This document shows, piece by piece, positions 26,097-35,321 of a stretch of DNA of 64,000 nucleotides (the first letter of the stretch is position 1; every line of letters starts with the position of its first letter). The position numbers were made by a program, and so were the translations under genes. The notes below the pieces were generated by a model that saw nothing but the letters and a program-made list of their open reading frames with translations, made no database searches and was not told where the DNA came from. The DNA is taken from NCBI RefSeq assembly GCF_002209565.1, contig NZ_NJIH01000011.1, positions 62,001 to 126,000 of the forward strand, in the 5' to 3' direction. The DNA is from Candidimonas nitroreducens. GTDB taxonomy: Bacteria > Pseudomonadota > Gammaproteobacteria > Burkholderiales > Burkholderiaceae_B.

Positions 26097-27866
26097 ATGA
26101 ACCAAGCCGCATCGTCTGCTGCGGTGGCGGCCCCGGCCTTGTCCGGCGAGCCGCGCAGCACCGCGCATTACTTTCTCGAGGGCCTGAATGACGTCGGCGT
26201 CGAGTACATCTTCGCCAATCTGGGCACCGACCACGTCGAGCTGATCGAGGAAATGGCCCGCTGGCAGCGCGAAAGCCGGCCGCTGGCGCGCATGATCCTG
26301 TGTCCGCACGAAACCGTCGCCATACACATGGCTGCGGGCTACGCCGCCATGACCGGCCGCGGCCAAGCCGTGATGGTGCATGTCGATGCCGGCACGGCGA
26401 ATGCCGCCATGGGCATGCACAATATGTTCCGCGGCCGCCTGCCGGTGATGCTGATTGCGGGCAAGGCGCCTTACACCATGCGCGGCGAATTGCCCGGCTC
26501 GCGCGACAACTATGTGCATTTCGTCCAGGATCCATTCGACATCGGCAGCCTGGTGCGGCCTTATGTGAAGTGGGAATACACCCTGCCATCGGGGGTCGTG
26601 GCCAAAGAGGCGCTGCGCCGCGGCCACACCGTCATGCACAGCGATCCGCCAGGCCCCGTCTATGTGAATCTGCCACGCGAGACTTTGGCCGAGGAATGGC
26701 GGCCCGAGCAGGTGCGAGGCTTTCCCGCGGACGGCTACGGCGCAGTGGCCGTGGGCGGCATCGACCCGCGCCAGGCCGAGGCCATCGCGCGCCGCTTGAT
26801 CGGCGCGCGCAACCCGATTGTCGTGACCTCTTATCTGGGCCGCAAGGCGCACGCGGTGCGGGCGCTGCAAGCCCTGGCGCAGCGTTGCGGTGTGCGCGTG
26901 TACGAATTCATGCCGACATACATGAACGTATCGCGCGACCTCGCCTGCTTTGGCGGCTTCGACCCCAAGCCGGGGCTGGCCGACGCCGACGTGGGCTTGT
27001 TGCTGGATGTGGACGTGCCCTGGTTGCCCAAGTTCGCCAGCGCCCGTCCGGACACGCACTGGACGCACATCGATGTGGATCCGGTCAAGCGCGATTTCCC
27101 CATGTGGGGATTCTCTACCCATACGCGGCTGCAGGCAGATTGCGGCCGCGCGCTGGAACAGGTACTGGAGGCGGTCGAACAACTGGCGACACCGGAATTC
27201 GAGGCGCACGTGGCACGGCGCATTGCCGGCTGGCAGCAGCCCGACGCGGCACGCCGCGCAGCGTTGGCACGTGCGGCCGAGGCCCCGGGTGCCACGGGCG
27301 CGATCTCGCCGCATTACCTGTGCGCCACGCTGGGCGCCGCTTTGCGGCAAGACGATGTCGTCGTCAATGAGGCCATCCGGAATTCTTTGGCGGTACTCAA
27401 TCAGATACGGCGCACCGAGCCTCTGACATTCCTGGGCTGTGCGGGCGGCGGCCTGGGCTACAGCGGCGGGGTGGCGCTGGGCGTGAAGCTCGCCCGGCCC
27501 GCAAGCCGCGTCGTGCAGATCGTGGGAGACGGCGGCTTTCATTTTTCGGCGCCCACGGCGGTCTATGCGGTGGCACAGAACTATCGCCTGCCTATCCTGA
27601 CGGTGGTGCTGGACAATGGCGGCTGGCAAGCCGTGAAAGAGGCCGTTCTGCGTGTCTACCCGGATGGCGAGGCCATGGCCGGTAACGAATTCCAGGCCCG
27701 CTTGGCAGGCGAACGGCGCCGCTTCGACGAGGTGGCGCAGGCCTTTGGCGCGCACGGCGAGCAGGTTGTGGATCCGGCCGAACTGCCGGCCGCCGTGCAG
27801 CGCTGCCTGAATGCGCTGGATCGCGGCCAGGCGGCGCTGCTCAATGTCCGGATCGGGCAGATTTAG
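26097..27866 (+). CDS. Thiamine-diphosphate-dependent enzyme, benzoylformate decarboxylase / acetolactate synthase-like
   Basis: A 589-residue ThDP enzyme with the three-domain layout of the family. The ThDP-activating Glu is E72 (CPHETVAIHMAAGYA), and the cofactor-binding motif starts at VGDGGFHFS (D478) and ends near VLDNGGW. Where acetolactate synthases have SGPGATN, this protein reads VHVDAGTANAAMG (H95), close to the LHSAAGTGNAMG of benzoylformate decarboxylase with its catalytic histidine. I therefore favour 2-oxoacid decarboxylation over acetolactate synthesis. GGAG precedes the ATG at 26097; an ATG 16 codons upstream is less likely. Adjacent aldehyde dehydrogenase and PanE-like genes agree with 2-oxoacid and aldehyde chemistry. 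Confidence 0.85.
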   Translation: MNQAASSAAVAAPALSGEPRSTAHYFLEGLNDVGVEYIFANLGTDHVELIEEMARWQRESRPLARMILCPHETVAIHMAAGYAAMTGRGQAVMVHVDAGTANAAMGMHNMFRGRLPVMLIAGKAPYTMRGELPGSRDNYVHFVQDPFDIGSLVRPYVKWEYTLPSGVVAKEALRRGHTVMHSDPPGPVYVNLPRETLAEEWRPEQVRGFPADGYGAVAVGGIDPRQAEAIARRLIGARNPIVVTSYLGRKAHAVRALQALAQRCGVRVYEFMPTYMNVSRDLACFGGFDPKPGLADADVGLLLDVDVPWLPKFASARPDTHWTHIDVDPVKRDFPMWGFSTHTRLQADCGRALEQVLEAVEQLATPEFEAHVARRIAGWQQPDAARRAALARAAEAPGATGAISPHYLCATLGAALRQDDVVVNEAIRNSLAVLNQIRRTEPLTFLGCAGGGLGYSGGVALGVKLARPASRVVQIVGDGGFHFSAPTAVYAVAQNYRLPILTVVLDNGGWQAVKEAVLRVYPDGEAMAGNEFQARLAGERRRFDEVAQAFGAHGEQVVDPAELPAAVQRCLNALDRGQAALLNVRIGQI

Positions 27867-27882
27867 CGCCGGGGCCTGCATC

Positions 27883-28833
27883 ATGTCCCATCGACCCCGC
27901 ATCCTGGTAGTGGGCTGCGGCGCCATGGGCGGCATCTTTGCCGCTCATCTGGCGCACGTGGCCGAGGTGGCCGTACTGGATACGGATGCCGCCCACGTGG
28001 CGGCGATGCGCCGCGACGGCCTGCGCATTGAGGGTGGCGAGGACAGGGCGGCCGCGCTGCGCGCCGAGACCGGCGCCGCGGCACTGCATGGCCACGTATT
28101 CGACGTGATCTTGTTCCTGGTCAAGTCCGGCCATACGGCCAGTGCTCTTGCGGAGCTGCGGCCGCTGCTGGGTAACGAACCGCTGCTGGTCACCTTGCAG
28201 AACGGCATGGGCAACAGTGAAATTCTCGAGACCGGCTCCCACTGCAAGGTATTGCGGGGCGTGGTGCTGGATGCCGGGCGCTACTTGGGCCCGGGCCGTG
28301 TCGAGCACCTCATCCGCGGCAACACCACCTGGCTGGGCCCGACACGCGGCACGGTCGGCGACTGTGCCTGGCTGGCCGACGTATTGAACGCAGCAGGCTT
28401 GCCCACCCGTACCCTGGCCGACCCCATGGACGCGGTCTGGTCGAAGCTCGTTTTCAATTCCGTGATGAACCCTATCGGTGCACTGCTTTTGGGAGTCAAC
28501 GCCGCGCGCTACGGTTCGCCCGAAATATGCGCGTTGATAGACGATATGGCCGCGGAATGCACACAGGTCGTGCGAGCCCTGGGTGGACGGTATGCCTTCG
28601 ATCCCTTGACGCTGGTAAAGGAGACACGCGCCGGCCTGCGCCCCGTGACGCGGCATGCCGGATCGATGGCGCTGGACATAGCGAACGGCGCGGCCACCGA
28701 GATAGACGAGCTGACCGGCTACATCGTACGTGAAGGCGATCGTTTGAAAGTGCCGGTGCCGGCCTGCCGCACCGTTTACCGGCTGGTGAAGGGGCTGGAA
28801 GCCGCGCGTGCCTGGCAGTTGCGGCAGCCATGA
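27883..28833 (+). CDS. Ketopantoate reductase (PanE/ApbA) family protein
   Basis: A 316-residue 2-oxoacid reductase of the PanE family. It has the NADPH motif GCGAMGG (11-17), the catalytic lysine region WSKLVFNSVMNPIGAL (K188) and the conserved TEIDELTGYIV (E273). True PanE reduces ketopantoate for pantothenate, but catabolic gene clusters often carry PanE-like paralogues of unknown 2-oxoacid substrate, and the position 16 bases after the ThDP enzyme suggests that case. Start at the ATG directly before the Rossmann fold. Confidence 0.85.
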   Translation: MSHRPRILVVGCGAMGGIFAAHLAHVAEVAVLDTDAAHVAAMRRDGLRIEGGEDRAAALRAETGAAALHGHVFDVILFLVKSGHTASALAELRPLLGNEPLLVTLQNGMGNSEILETGSHCKVLRGVVLDAGRYLGPGRVEHLIRGNTTWLGPTRGTVGDCAWLADVLNAAGLPTRTLADPMDAVWSKLVFNSVMNPIGALLLGVNAARYGSPEICALIDDMAAECTQVVRALGGRYAFDPLTLVKETRAGLRPVTRHAGSMALDIANGAATEIDELTGYIVREGDRLKVPVPACRTVYRLVKGLEAARAWQLRQP

Positions 28834-28888
28834 CTGGCCCGGAACGGGGCGGCGCGGCGGCCCCGCAGAACATTCAAGGAGACTTTGC

Positions 28889-29875
28889 ATGAAACATTCC
28901 ATTTTCTTCCCGCGCCGCTTCGGCGCGCTGGTGCTGGCGCTGGCCTGCACGGGCGGCGTCGGCGCCGCGCAGGCGCAGGAAGGCTATCCATCACATCCCA
29001 TCACCATCGTGGTCGGCTACAGCGCCGGGGGAGCGAACGACATCCTGGCGCGCATCCTGGCCAGCAAGATGTCCGACATACTGAAGCAGTCCGTCATCGT
29101 CGAGAACAAGCCGGGTATTTCGTCTATTGTGGGCGCCACTTATGTGGCTAGGGCCAAGCCCGACGGCTACACGCTGCTGATGGGCGCCAGCGGGCCGATT
29201 TCGTTCAATCCGGCGCTCTACAAGTCGTTGCCGTATTCGCCCGACAAGGATCTGGCACCCATCTCGCAAGTGGGGATCTTCCCGCTGGTACTGCTGACCC
29301 AGGCGGCCAACAAGCAGACCGCCACCCTCGAAGGGCTGAAAGCCTATTCCAAGGCCCATCCCGACAAGTCCAACTACAGCGCCAGTTCAGCCTCGTTCCA
29401 GCTGATGACGGAACTGTTCAAGAAGCAGACCGGCACGCAGTTCGTGCATATTCCCTACAAGGGCAGCATGAACTCGATCAACGCCGTGGGCACCGGAGAC
29501 GCCACCATGACGCTGGTGGATATCGGGCCGGCCACGGTGGGCGTCAAGGGCGGCCGGGTACGCGCACTGGCCGTGACATCGGCGCGGCGCGCGCCATATC
29601 TGCCGGACGTCCCCACCATGAAAGAGCTGGGCATAGACATGGATGTGCAGCTGTGGAGCGGGCTGTTCGCCCCCGCGGGCACGCCGCCCGCCGTGATCCA
29701 GAAACTGGCGCGTACCGTGCATGACGCCATACAGGCGCCCGATGTACGCAAACGCATCGCCGCGCTGTCGATCACCCCCACGAGCGATACCCCGGCCGAA
29801 TTCGCGGCGCTGATTGCCAAGGAAATCCCGATGTGGAAGCGCGTGGCTAGGGAGGCGGGCGTCAAGCCCAATTGA
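28889..29875 (+). CDS. Bug-family (TctC-like) periplasmic solute-binding protein
   Basis: A 328-residue Bug protein with a signal peptide ending AAQAQ (about residue 29), the opening HPITIVVGYSAGGANDILA, VENKPGISSIVGATYV and AKPDGYTLLMG, and the late PDVPTMKELG found in the family. AAGGAGA lies before the ATG. It is 55 bases after the PanE-like gene, in the aldehyde-dehydrogenase operon, and probably captures the substrate of that pathway. A second Bug gene follows within the same operon (30628), so two ligands or two affinity forms may be served. Confidence 0.92.
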   Translation: MKHSIFFPRRFGALVLALACTGGVGAAQAQEGYPSHPITIVVGYSAGGANDILARILASKMSDILKQSVIVENKPGISSIVGATYVARAKPDGYTLLMGASGPISFNPALYKSLPYSPDKDLAPISQVGIFPLVLLTQAANKQTATLEGLKAYSKAHPDKSNYSASSASFQLMTELFKKQTGTQFVHIPYKGSMNSINAVGTGDATMTLVDIGPATVGVKGGRVRALAVTSARRAPYLPDVPTMKELGIDMDVQLWSGLFAPAGTPPAVIQKLARTVHDAIQAPDVRKRIAALSITPTSDTPAEFAALIAKEIPMWKRVAREAGVKPN

Positions 29876-30004
29876 GCGGCGCCCGCTTGAACGGCGCCGG
29901 CGGCCGCGCGCCGCCGGTTCCATAGGCGGCCGACTTCATCGATGCTGCATCGGCCGCACGCCGGCGCGGCGATAGGAACATCTTTTCATACAGGAGCACG
30001 ACAC

Positions 30005-30610
30005 GTGAACGAAAACATGAAGGACGAGCTGGAAATCCGGCAAATGATAGAGCGCTGGGCGGTGTGGCGCGATGCCGGCGACTGGGAGCGTTTCGCCAGC
30101 GTCTGGCATCCCGAAGGCTACATGATGGCCACCTGGTTCCAGGGGCCTTTTGCCGATTTCATCCGCGTCACGCGCGAGGGCTGGGACAAAGGGGTAAGCA
30201 TCCTCCACTTCCTGGGCGGCAGCGCGGTGGACATTGCCGGCGACAGGGCTATTGCGCAGACCAAGATGACGATCTCGCAGCGCGGGCCGGTGCAGGGCGT
30301 GGAGTGTGACGTGCTGTGCACCGGGCGCTTCTACGATTTCGTGGTGCGGCACGAGGGCGCGTGGAAATTGCTGCATCGCCAGCCCATATACGAAAAAGAT
30401 CGCATCGATCCGATCGACCCGGCCGCCACACTGCAGCTGGATCAGCAGGAACTGGCGCGCATGCCCGAAGGGTACCGGCACCTGGCGTATATCCAGACCC
30501 GCATCGGCTACTCGGTCTATATGCACATGCCCATGCTGCAGGGCGAAGCCGTGCAGACGCTGTACCGGCGCGGAGCGGCCTGGCTGGCCGGCGGCCCGCT
30601 GCAGCGCTGA
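30005..30610 (+). CDS. SnoaL-like (NTF2-fold) protein
   Basis: A 201-residue protein with an NTF2/SnoaL-type opening: ELEIRQMIERWAVWRDAGDW then ERFASVWHPEGYM, followed by a strand-rich core and CTGRFYDFVVRHEGAWKLLH. Such folds serve as ketosteroid-isomerase-like or small oxygenase-subunit-like enzymes; here the extended C-terminus (about 60 residues after the core) is longer than usual. GTG is taken as start because CAGGAG precedes it by eight bases; an ATG four codons further is possible. It lies between two Bug genes in the presumed aromatic-acid operon. Function unknown. Confidence 0.78.
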   Translation: MNENMKDELEIRQMIERWAVWRDAGDWERFASVWHPEGYMMATWFQGPFADFIRVTREGWDKGVSILHFLGGSAVDIAGDRAIAQTKMTISQRGPVQGVECDVLCTGRFYDFVVRHEGAWKLLHRQPIYEKDRIDPIDPAATLQLDQQELARMPEGYRHLAYIQTRIGYSVYMHMPMLQGEAVQTLYRRGAAWLAGGPLQR

Positions 30611-30627
30611 CCCAAGGAGACCTCGAC

Positions 30628-31614
30628 ATGACATTCGACAAACTTCTGGCGACATTGCGCGCCATCGCGTGCGGAGCGGCCGCGGCGCTGCTGACGACGG
30701 CGCCGGCCGCCGCCGCCTCTTGGCCGACTCGCCCCATTACCATTGTGGTTCCCTACACGGCGGGCACCAGCATGGACACCCTGGCCCGCATCATCGGCCC
30801 CAAGCTGTCGCAGAAACTGGGCCAGCCCATCATCGTTGAAAACCGCCCTGGCGCCAGCGGCAATATCGGCACCGGCTATGTGGCCCATGCCAAGCCGGAT
30901 GGATATACATTGTTGATGACAGTCATCACTTTCGTGATGAATCCCCAGCTGCACAAAAGCGTGCCTTACGACCCCTTGACCAGCTTCACACCGATTGGCC
31001 GCGTGGCCGATGGCGCGCTGGTCTTCGCGGTCAACCCGGGCTTTCCGGCCCACACGCTGACCGAGGCCCTGGCGGCCTTCCGCGCCCACCCCGGCAAGTA
31101 CGCCTATGCGTCGCCCGGCAACGGCACTCCCCAGCACCTGGCCATGGAGCTGTTCAAGCTGCACACCGGGGTGGACATCATGCACGTGCCCTACAGCGGT
31201 TCGGCTGGCGCCATCACGGATCTGCTGGGCGGCCAGGTGCAGGCCATGATTCTTCCCGCCAACACCGCCCTGCCGCTGAAGCAGGCGGGCAAGGTGCGTG
31301 TGCTCGCCGCCGCCCAGCAGCAGCGCATCCCGGTCATGCATGACGTGCCGACCTTGGCCGAGTCCGGCGTGCATGGCGCCGACGTCAGCCTGTGGTTCGG
31401 CATGATGGCGCCGGCGCGCACGCCCACGGGCATCGTCGAACGCCTCAACCACGAGATCAACCAGATCCTGGCCATGCCGGAAATCAAGGCCAGCCTGGAC
31501 AAGCAGGGCCTGACGGTGGCGCCCGACACCCCGAAGGAATTCGGCGCGCTCATCGCGTCGGATTACGCGCGCTGGACGGAGGTCATCAAGAAAGCGGGCA
31601 TCAAAGCGAATTGA
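30628..31614 (+). CDS. Bug-family (TctC-like) periplasmic solute-binding protein
   Basis: A 328-residue Bug protein. The signal peptide ends around PAAAAS (about 31), followed by TRPITIVVPYTAGTSMDTLA. The family glycine pair after Pro-Tyr is altered here (YTAGTSMD instead of YxxGGxxD), a change near the ligand-binding loop. VENRPGASGNIGTGYV and AKPDGYTLLMT follow. AAGGAGA lies before the ATG, 17 bases after the SnoaL-like gene, and the FAD monooxygenase starts 13 bases after its stop, so all are one operon. Confidence 0.92.
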   Translation: MTFDKLLATLRAIACGAAAALLTTAPAAAASWPTRPITIVVPYTAGTSMDTLARIIGPKLSQKLGQPIIVENRPGASGNIGTGYVAHAKPDGYTLLMTVITFVMNPQLHKSVPYDPLTSFTPIGRVADGALVFAVNPGFPAHTLTEALAAFRAHPGKYAYASPGNGTPQHLAMELFKLHTGVDIMHVPYSGSAGAITDLLGGQVQAMILPANTALPLKQAGKVRVLAAAQQQRIPVMHDVPTLAESGVHGADVSLWFGMMAPARTPTGIVERLNHEINQILAMPEIKASLDKQGLTVAPDTPKEFGALIASDYARWTEVIKKAGIKAN

Positions 31615-31627
31615 ATGGAATGATGGA

Positions 31628-32884
31628 ATGAAGATGAAAGACAAGCCCAGGATCCTCATCGCCGGCGCCGGCATCGGCGGCCTGACTGCCGCGGCCAGCC
31701 TGCTCAAGCGCGGCTTCCGGGTGCACGTATATGAGCAGGCCGCGGCTCTGGGCGACGTAGGGGCTGGCATCCAGTCCAGCGCCAATGCGGTGAAGGTGCT
31801 GTACGACCTGGGGCTGAAGGATGCGCTCGAAGCCATCGTCGTGCGCCCGCAGGCCTTTGAATTCCGGCGCTTCGATACGGCGGAGCTGATGTACCGCATC
31901 CCCCTGGGCGAAACGCACGAGCGGCTCAACGGTGCGCCGTATTTCCACATACATCGCGCCGATCTGCACGAGCTGCTGGCCGGGGCGGTGCTGGCGCTGG
32001 ATCCCGACTGCATCACCCTGGGCGCGCAGGCCGTGGGCTTCGAAGAAGGCGCCGACAGCGTCACGCTGCGCCTGGCCGACGGCAGCCGCGCCAGCGGCGA
32101 TGTGCTGGTGGGGGCGGACGGCATCAAGTCGGCCGTTCGCGCGCAGATCCTCGGGCCGACCCCCGCCAGCTATACCGGCGATATAGCCTGGCGCGCCGTC
32201 GTCCCTGTCGAATGCCTGCCGCCGGGCATCATGGAAACGGTATCGACCGTGTGGTGCGGGCCGAAAAAGCATGCCGTGATGTACTACTTGCGCGGCGGCA
32301 AGTTGATGAATTTCGTGGGCCTGGTGGAACATGCCTACGCCGAAAATGAATCGTGGACGCAAAAGCGCCCGTGGGCCGACCTCAAGGCCGACTTCCAGGG
32401 GTGGCATCCCACCATACAGACGGTTATCGATGCCACCGACCGCGATGGCTGCTACCGCTATGCCTTGAACGACCGCGCGCCGGTGGGCAATTGGAGCACC
32501 GGGCGGGCGACGCTGCTGGGCGACGCGGCGCACCCGACTTTGCCTTATCTGGCATCGGGAGCCGCCATGGCCATCGAAGACGCCGCGGTACTGGCGCGCT
32601 GCCTGGATACCTGCCCGCGTGTATCGGACGCCCTGCAGGTATACCAGGACAGCCGTATGAGCCGTACCGCCAAGGTGGTGCTCGAATCCGCCGGCAATCG
32701 CGACCTCTACCGCATCGAGGATGAAGCTGAAATGCGCCGCGCCTTCCAGCAGAAGAACATGAGCAAGAGCCGTTCGGAGTGGCTTTTTTCATATGACGCG
32801 TTGACGGTGCCGCTGGACGACCGCGCGGTTCGCGGGCGCGGCCATGGTGGCCGGGGCGACGCTCCGGCCGCCCGCACCGCATGA
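31628..32884 (+). CDS. FAD-dependent aromatic monooxygenase (salicylate hydroxylase-like)
   Basis: A 418-residue single-component flavoprotein hydroxylase. It shows GAGIGG (13-18) for the ADP part of FAD, GADGIKSAVR (D164), and LLGDAAHPTLPYLASGAAMA (D299), the three fingerprints of the group. The PYLASGAAMAIEDAAVL form is seen in salicylate 1-hydroxylase, 3-hydroxybenzoate 6-hydroxylase and 6-hydroxynicotinate 3-monooxygenase. The next genes encode a hydroxyquinol-type dioxygenase and maleylacetate reductase, so oxidative decarboxylation of a dihydroxybenzoate to hydroxyquinol is a reasonable inference. The last 20 residues are Arg/Gly-rich and probably disordered. An ATG two codons in could be the true start. 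Confidence 0.9.
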   Translation: MKMKDKPRILIAGAGIGGLTAAASLLKRGFRVHVYEQAAALGDVGAGIQSSANAVKVLYDLGLKDALEAIVVRPQAFEFRRFDTAELMYRIPLGETHERLNGAPYFHIHRADLHELLAGAVLALDPDCITLGAQAVGFEEGADSVTLRLADGSRASGDVLVGADGIKSAVRAQILGPTPASYTGDIAWRAVVPVECLPPGIMETVSTVWCGPKKHAVMYYLRGGKLMNFVGLVEHAYAENESWTQKRPWADLKADFQGWHPTIQTVIDATDRDGCYRYALNDRAPVGNWSTGRATLLGDAAHPTLPYLASGAAMAIEDAAVLARCLDTCPRVSDALQVYQDSRMSRTAKVVLESAGNRDLYRIEDEAEMRRAFQQKNMSKSRSEWLFSYDALTVPLDDRAVRGRGHGGRGDAPAARTA

Positions 32885-32948
32885 CCGCAATAGGACTATA
32901 TTTCCCTTGTAGGCGGCCTGGCGCCGCTTGGGATGAAGGAAGATCATT

Positions 32949-33785
32949 GTGCGCAACCTGAATCACGAAACCATCACCGACGCCGTTCTGGCCCGCCACG
33001 CCGATACCGCGGATCCGCGCTTCAAGCAGATCATGGGCAGCCTGATCCGGCATCTGCACGATTTCGCGCGCGAAGTGCATCTGACGGAAGACGAGTGGGC
33101 GCGGGGCATCGATTTCCTGACCCGCTGTGGGCACATCACCGACGACAGGCGCCAGGAATTCATTTTGTTGTCGGACGTGCTCGGCCTGTCCATGCTGACG
33201 GTGGCCATGAACAACGACAAGCCCGCGCAGTGCACGGAATCGACGGTGTTCGGCCCCTTCCATGTGGACGGCGCGCCGCATTACGACCTCGGCGCGGACA
33301 TTTCCAACGGCGCGCACGGCATACCCTGTCTGGTGCGCGGCACGGTAAGGGCAGCCGATGGCCAGCCCATCGCCGGGGCCAGCATGGACGTATGGCAGTC
33401 CGACGAGGACGGCCTATACGATGTCCAGCACCCCGAAATCGGCCATGCCCAGGCGCGCGGCATCCTGCATACCGATGAGGAGGGCCGCTACTATTTTCAT
33501 TCCATCCTGGCAGTGCCTTACGCCATTCCCCATGACGGCCCGGTGGGCGATCTGCTTGCCGCCAGCGGCCGCCATCCCTGGCGTCCGGCCCACCTGCATT
33601 TCATGATCGAGGCGCCAGGCTACCAGACCCTGATCACGCACGTGTTTCGCAGTGACGACCGCTACCTGGACTCGGACGCGGTGTTCGGCGTACGCCAGTC
33701 GCTGATCGCGGACTGGAAGCAGCAGCCCGACGGCACTTATCTGGTGGAGTACGATTTTGTGCTCAACCCCGCCGACCGGACATGA
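32949..33785 (+). CDS. Intradiol ring-cleavage dioxygenase, probably hydroxyquinol 1,2-dioxygenase
   Basis: A 278-residue intradiol dioxygenase. An N-terminal helical dimerisation domain (about 1-95) is followed by the catalytic beta domain with all four Fe(III) ligands: Y157 (DGLYD), Y181 (GRYYF), H215 and H217 (RPAHLHF). The STVFGPFHVDGAP segment and the following maleylacetate reductase gene point to hydroxyquinol (1,2,4-trihydroxybenzene) rather than catechol as substrate: the product would be maleylacetate. GTG start with AAGGA at good spacing. A repeat element lies between this gene and the reductase. Confidence 0.9.
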   Translation: MRNLNHETITDAVLARHADTADPRFKQIMGSLIRHLHDFAREVHLTEDEWARGIDFLTRCGHITDDRRQEFILLSDVLGLSMLTVAMNNDKPAQCTESTVFGPFHVDGAPHYDLGADISNGAHGIPCLVRGTVRAADGQPIAGASMDVWQSDEDGLYDVQHPEIGHAQARGILHTDEEGRYYFHSILAVPYAIPHDGPVGDLLAASGRHPWRPAHLHFMIEAPGYQTLITHVFRSDDRYLDSDAVFGVRQSLIADWKQQPDGTYLVEYDFVLNPADRT

Positions 33786-33788
33786 AAA

Positions 33789-33985
33789 GACCCCCACGCT
33801 CACTACGTTCGCTGTCCACCTCGCGGCTTGTACGCCGCTCGGATTCGCTAGGCACGACACAGTCCGCAGGGACTGTGTCGTGTCCGGGCTTTCCCACCTC
33901 GCGGCTTGTACGCCGCTCGGATTCGCCAGGCACGACACAGTCCGCAGGGACTGTGCCGTGTCCGGGCTTATCCCCCATGGGGGCT
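33789..33985 (+). repeat. Hairpin element interrupted by a 78-bp direct repeat (2 copies)
   Basis: Starts GACCCCCACGCT, as the element at 12028, and ends in the palindrome CCCCCATGGGGG (33972-33983). Between lie two tandem copies of a 78-bp unit (33816-33893 and 33894-about 33970) differing by only a few bases. Each unit contains a long hairpin: CACGACACAGTCC, loop GCAG, GGACTGTGTCGTG (33853-33882; the second copy has one arm change). It fills the gap between the dioxygenase and maleylacetate reductase in the same operon. Confidence 0.88.
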
Positions 33986-34020
33986 TCAGCCTTCTTCGAG
34001 GCGGCCGCGCGGAGGCTGAA

Positions 34021-35100
34021 ATGAAAGAATTCGTCTACAGTAGCCTGCCTTCCCGGGTCGTGTTCGGCCGTGGTGCGCTGGCCAATCTGGGCCCTGAAAT
34101 CGAACTATTGGGCGCGACTCGTGTGCTGGTCTTGTCCACGCCGGGCCATCGCAGCCAGGCGCAGGCGATTGCCGACGACCTGGGCCGGCTCGCGGTCGGG
34201 GTGTTTGCCGGGGCCGTCATGCACGTGCCGGCGGACACTGCGCGCGCCGCGAGCGACGAGGCGTGCCGCCTGAATGCCGATTGCACGCTGGCCGTGGGCG
34301 GCGGATCCACCGTCGGCCTTGCCAAGGCGATTGCCCTGGACTGCGGCCTGCCGATTGTCGCCGTGCCCACCACCTACGCCGGCAGTGAAATGACGCCGAT
34401 CTACGGCATTACCGCGGCCGGCGCGAAAAAAACGGGCAGGGACGCGCGGGTATTGCCGCGCACGGTCATCTACGACCCCGACCTGACGCTGGGCCTGCCG
34501 GCCGGCCTGAGCATCACCAGCGGCATGAATGCCATCGCCCACGCCGCCGAAGGCCTGTACGCGCGCGACGGCAATCCGATCATGAGCCTGATGGCCGAAG
34601 AGGGCATCAGGGCGCTGGCGCACTCCCTGCCGGCCATCAGGCGCCGCCCCGGCGATATCGAGGCCCGCGGCGATGCCTTGTACGGGGCCTGGCTGTGCGG
34701 CACGGTGCTGGGCAATGTGGGCATGGCCTTGCATCACAAGCTGTGCCACGTGCTGGGCGGAACTTTCAATCTGCCGCACGCCGAGACGCATACCGTCGTG
34801 CTGCCGCATGCGATCGCCTTCAACGCGCAGTCTGCCCCCGACGCCATGCGGCGCATCCAGCGCGCGCTGGGTGTCGATGCCTCGACCAGCGCCGCGGCCG
34901 CGCTGTTCGACCTGGCCCGCGACAATGGCGCGCCGGTGGCGTTGCAGGAACTCGGCGCCCTCACCGAGGCGGACATGGCCAAGGCCGCCGACTTGGTGGT
35001 GAACGCCCCTTATTGGAACCCGCGCCAGATCGACGCCACGCAGCGTGCCGACATTCTCGGGCTGCTGCTCGATGCCTACCACGGGAACCGGCCCAAGTAA
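34021..35100 (+). CDS. Maleylacetate reductase (iron-containing alcohol dehydrogenase family)
   Basis: A 359-residue Fe-ADH-family protein of the maleylacetate reductase type, which reduces maleylacetate to 3-oxoadipate with NAD(P)H. Visible are the opening FVYSSLPSRVVFGRGAL, the cofactor loop VGGGSTVGLAKA (92-103), PTTYAGSEMTPIYGIT and the metal-site-equivalent histidines in NAIAHAAEGLYARD and HHKLCHVLGGTFNLPHAETH. Length and motifs are normal for the family. It completes the hydroxyquinol branch begun by the dioxygenase. The ATG directly follows the repeat element; a long upstream extension of the frame is merely the repeat read through. Confidence 0.92.
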   Translation: MKEFVYSSLPSRVVFGRGALANLGPEIELLGATRVLVLSTPGHRSQAQAIADDLGRLAVGVFAGAVMHVPADTARAASDEACRLNADCTLAVGGGSTVGLAKAIALDCGLPIVAVPTTYAGSEMTPIYGITAAGAKKTGRDARVLPRTVIYDPDLTLGLPAGLSITSGMNAIAHAAEGLYARDGNPIMSLMAEEGIRALAHSLPAIRRRPGDIEARGDALYGAWLCGTVLGNVGMALHHKLCHVLGGTFNLPHAETHTVVLPHAIAFNAQSAPDAMRRIQRALGVDASTSAAAALFDLARDNGAPVALQELGALTEADMAKAADLVVNAPYWNPRQIDATQRADILGLLLDAYHGNRPK

Positions 35101-35321
35101 GCCTTGCGGCGCTATCGCTCGCGCCGCGCGGCCGGGTGCGCCATGGATTCTCTTGCGTGTATCGCCCGGTATTGTGGCTGAATGCGATTCCCGGCTATTG
35201 GGCCTGGCCAGTTGATAGGGGGGAATGTCGGCGGTATAACTGGGAACGATGAATGGCGCGGGGTTTGTCGCGGCCCGCGCCATGACACTGTTTCTGTTTT
35301 TACGCTTACGGAGAATATGCC

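Noticed and set aside
25938-27935. 665-codon minus-strand frame opposite the ThDP enzyme
   Set aside because: Complement of a well-supported gene; translation is compositionally biased and lacks domains.
33816-33970. CRISPR array
   Set aside because: There are only two adjacent copies of a 78-bp unit with no spacers and no cas genes; it is a tandem repeat.
33757-34020. N-terminal extension of maleylacetate reductase
   Set aside because: It reads the 78-bp repeat twice (for example LAACTPLGFARHDTV repeated) and has no place in the family; the real start is at 34021.
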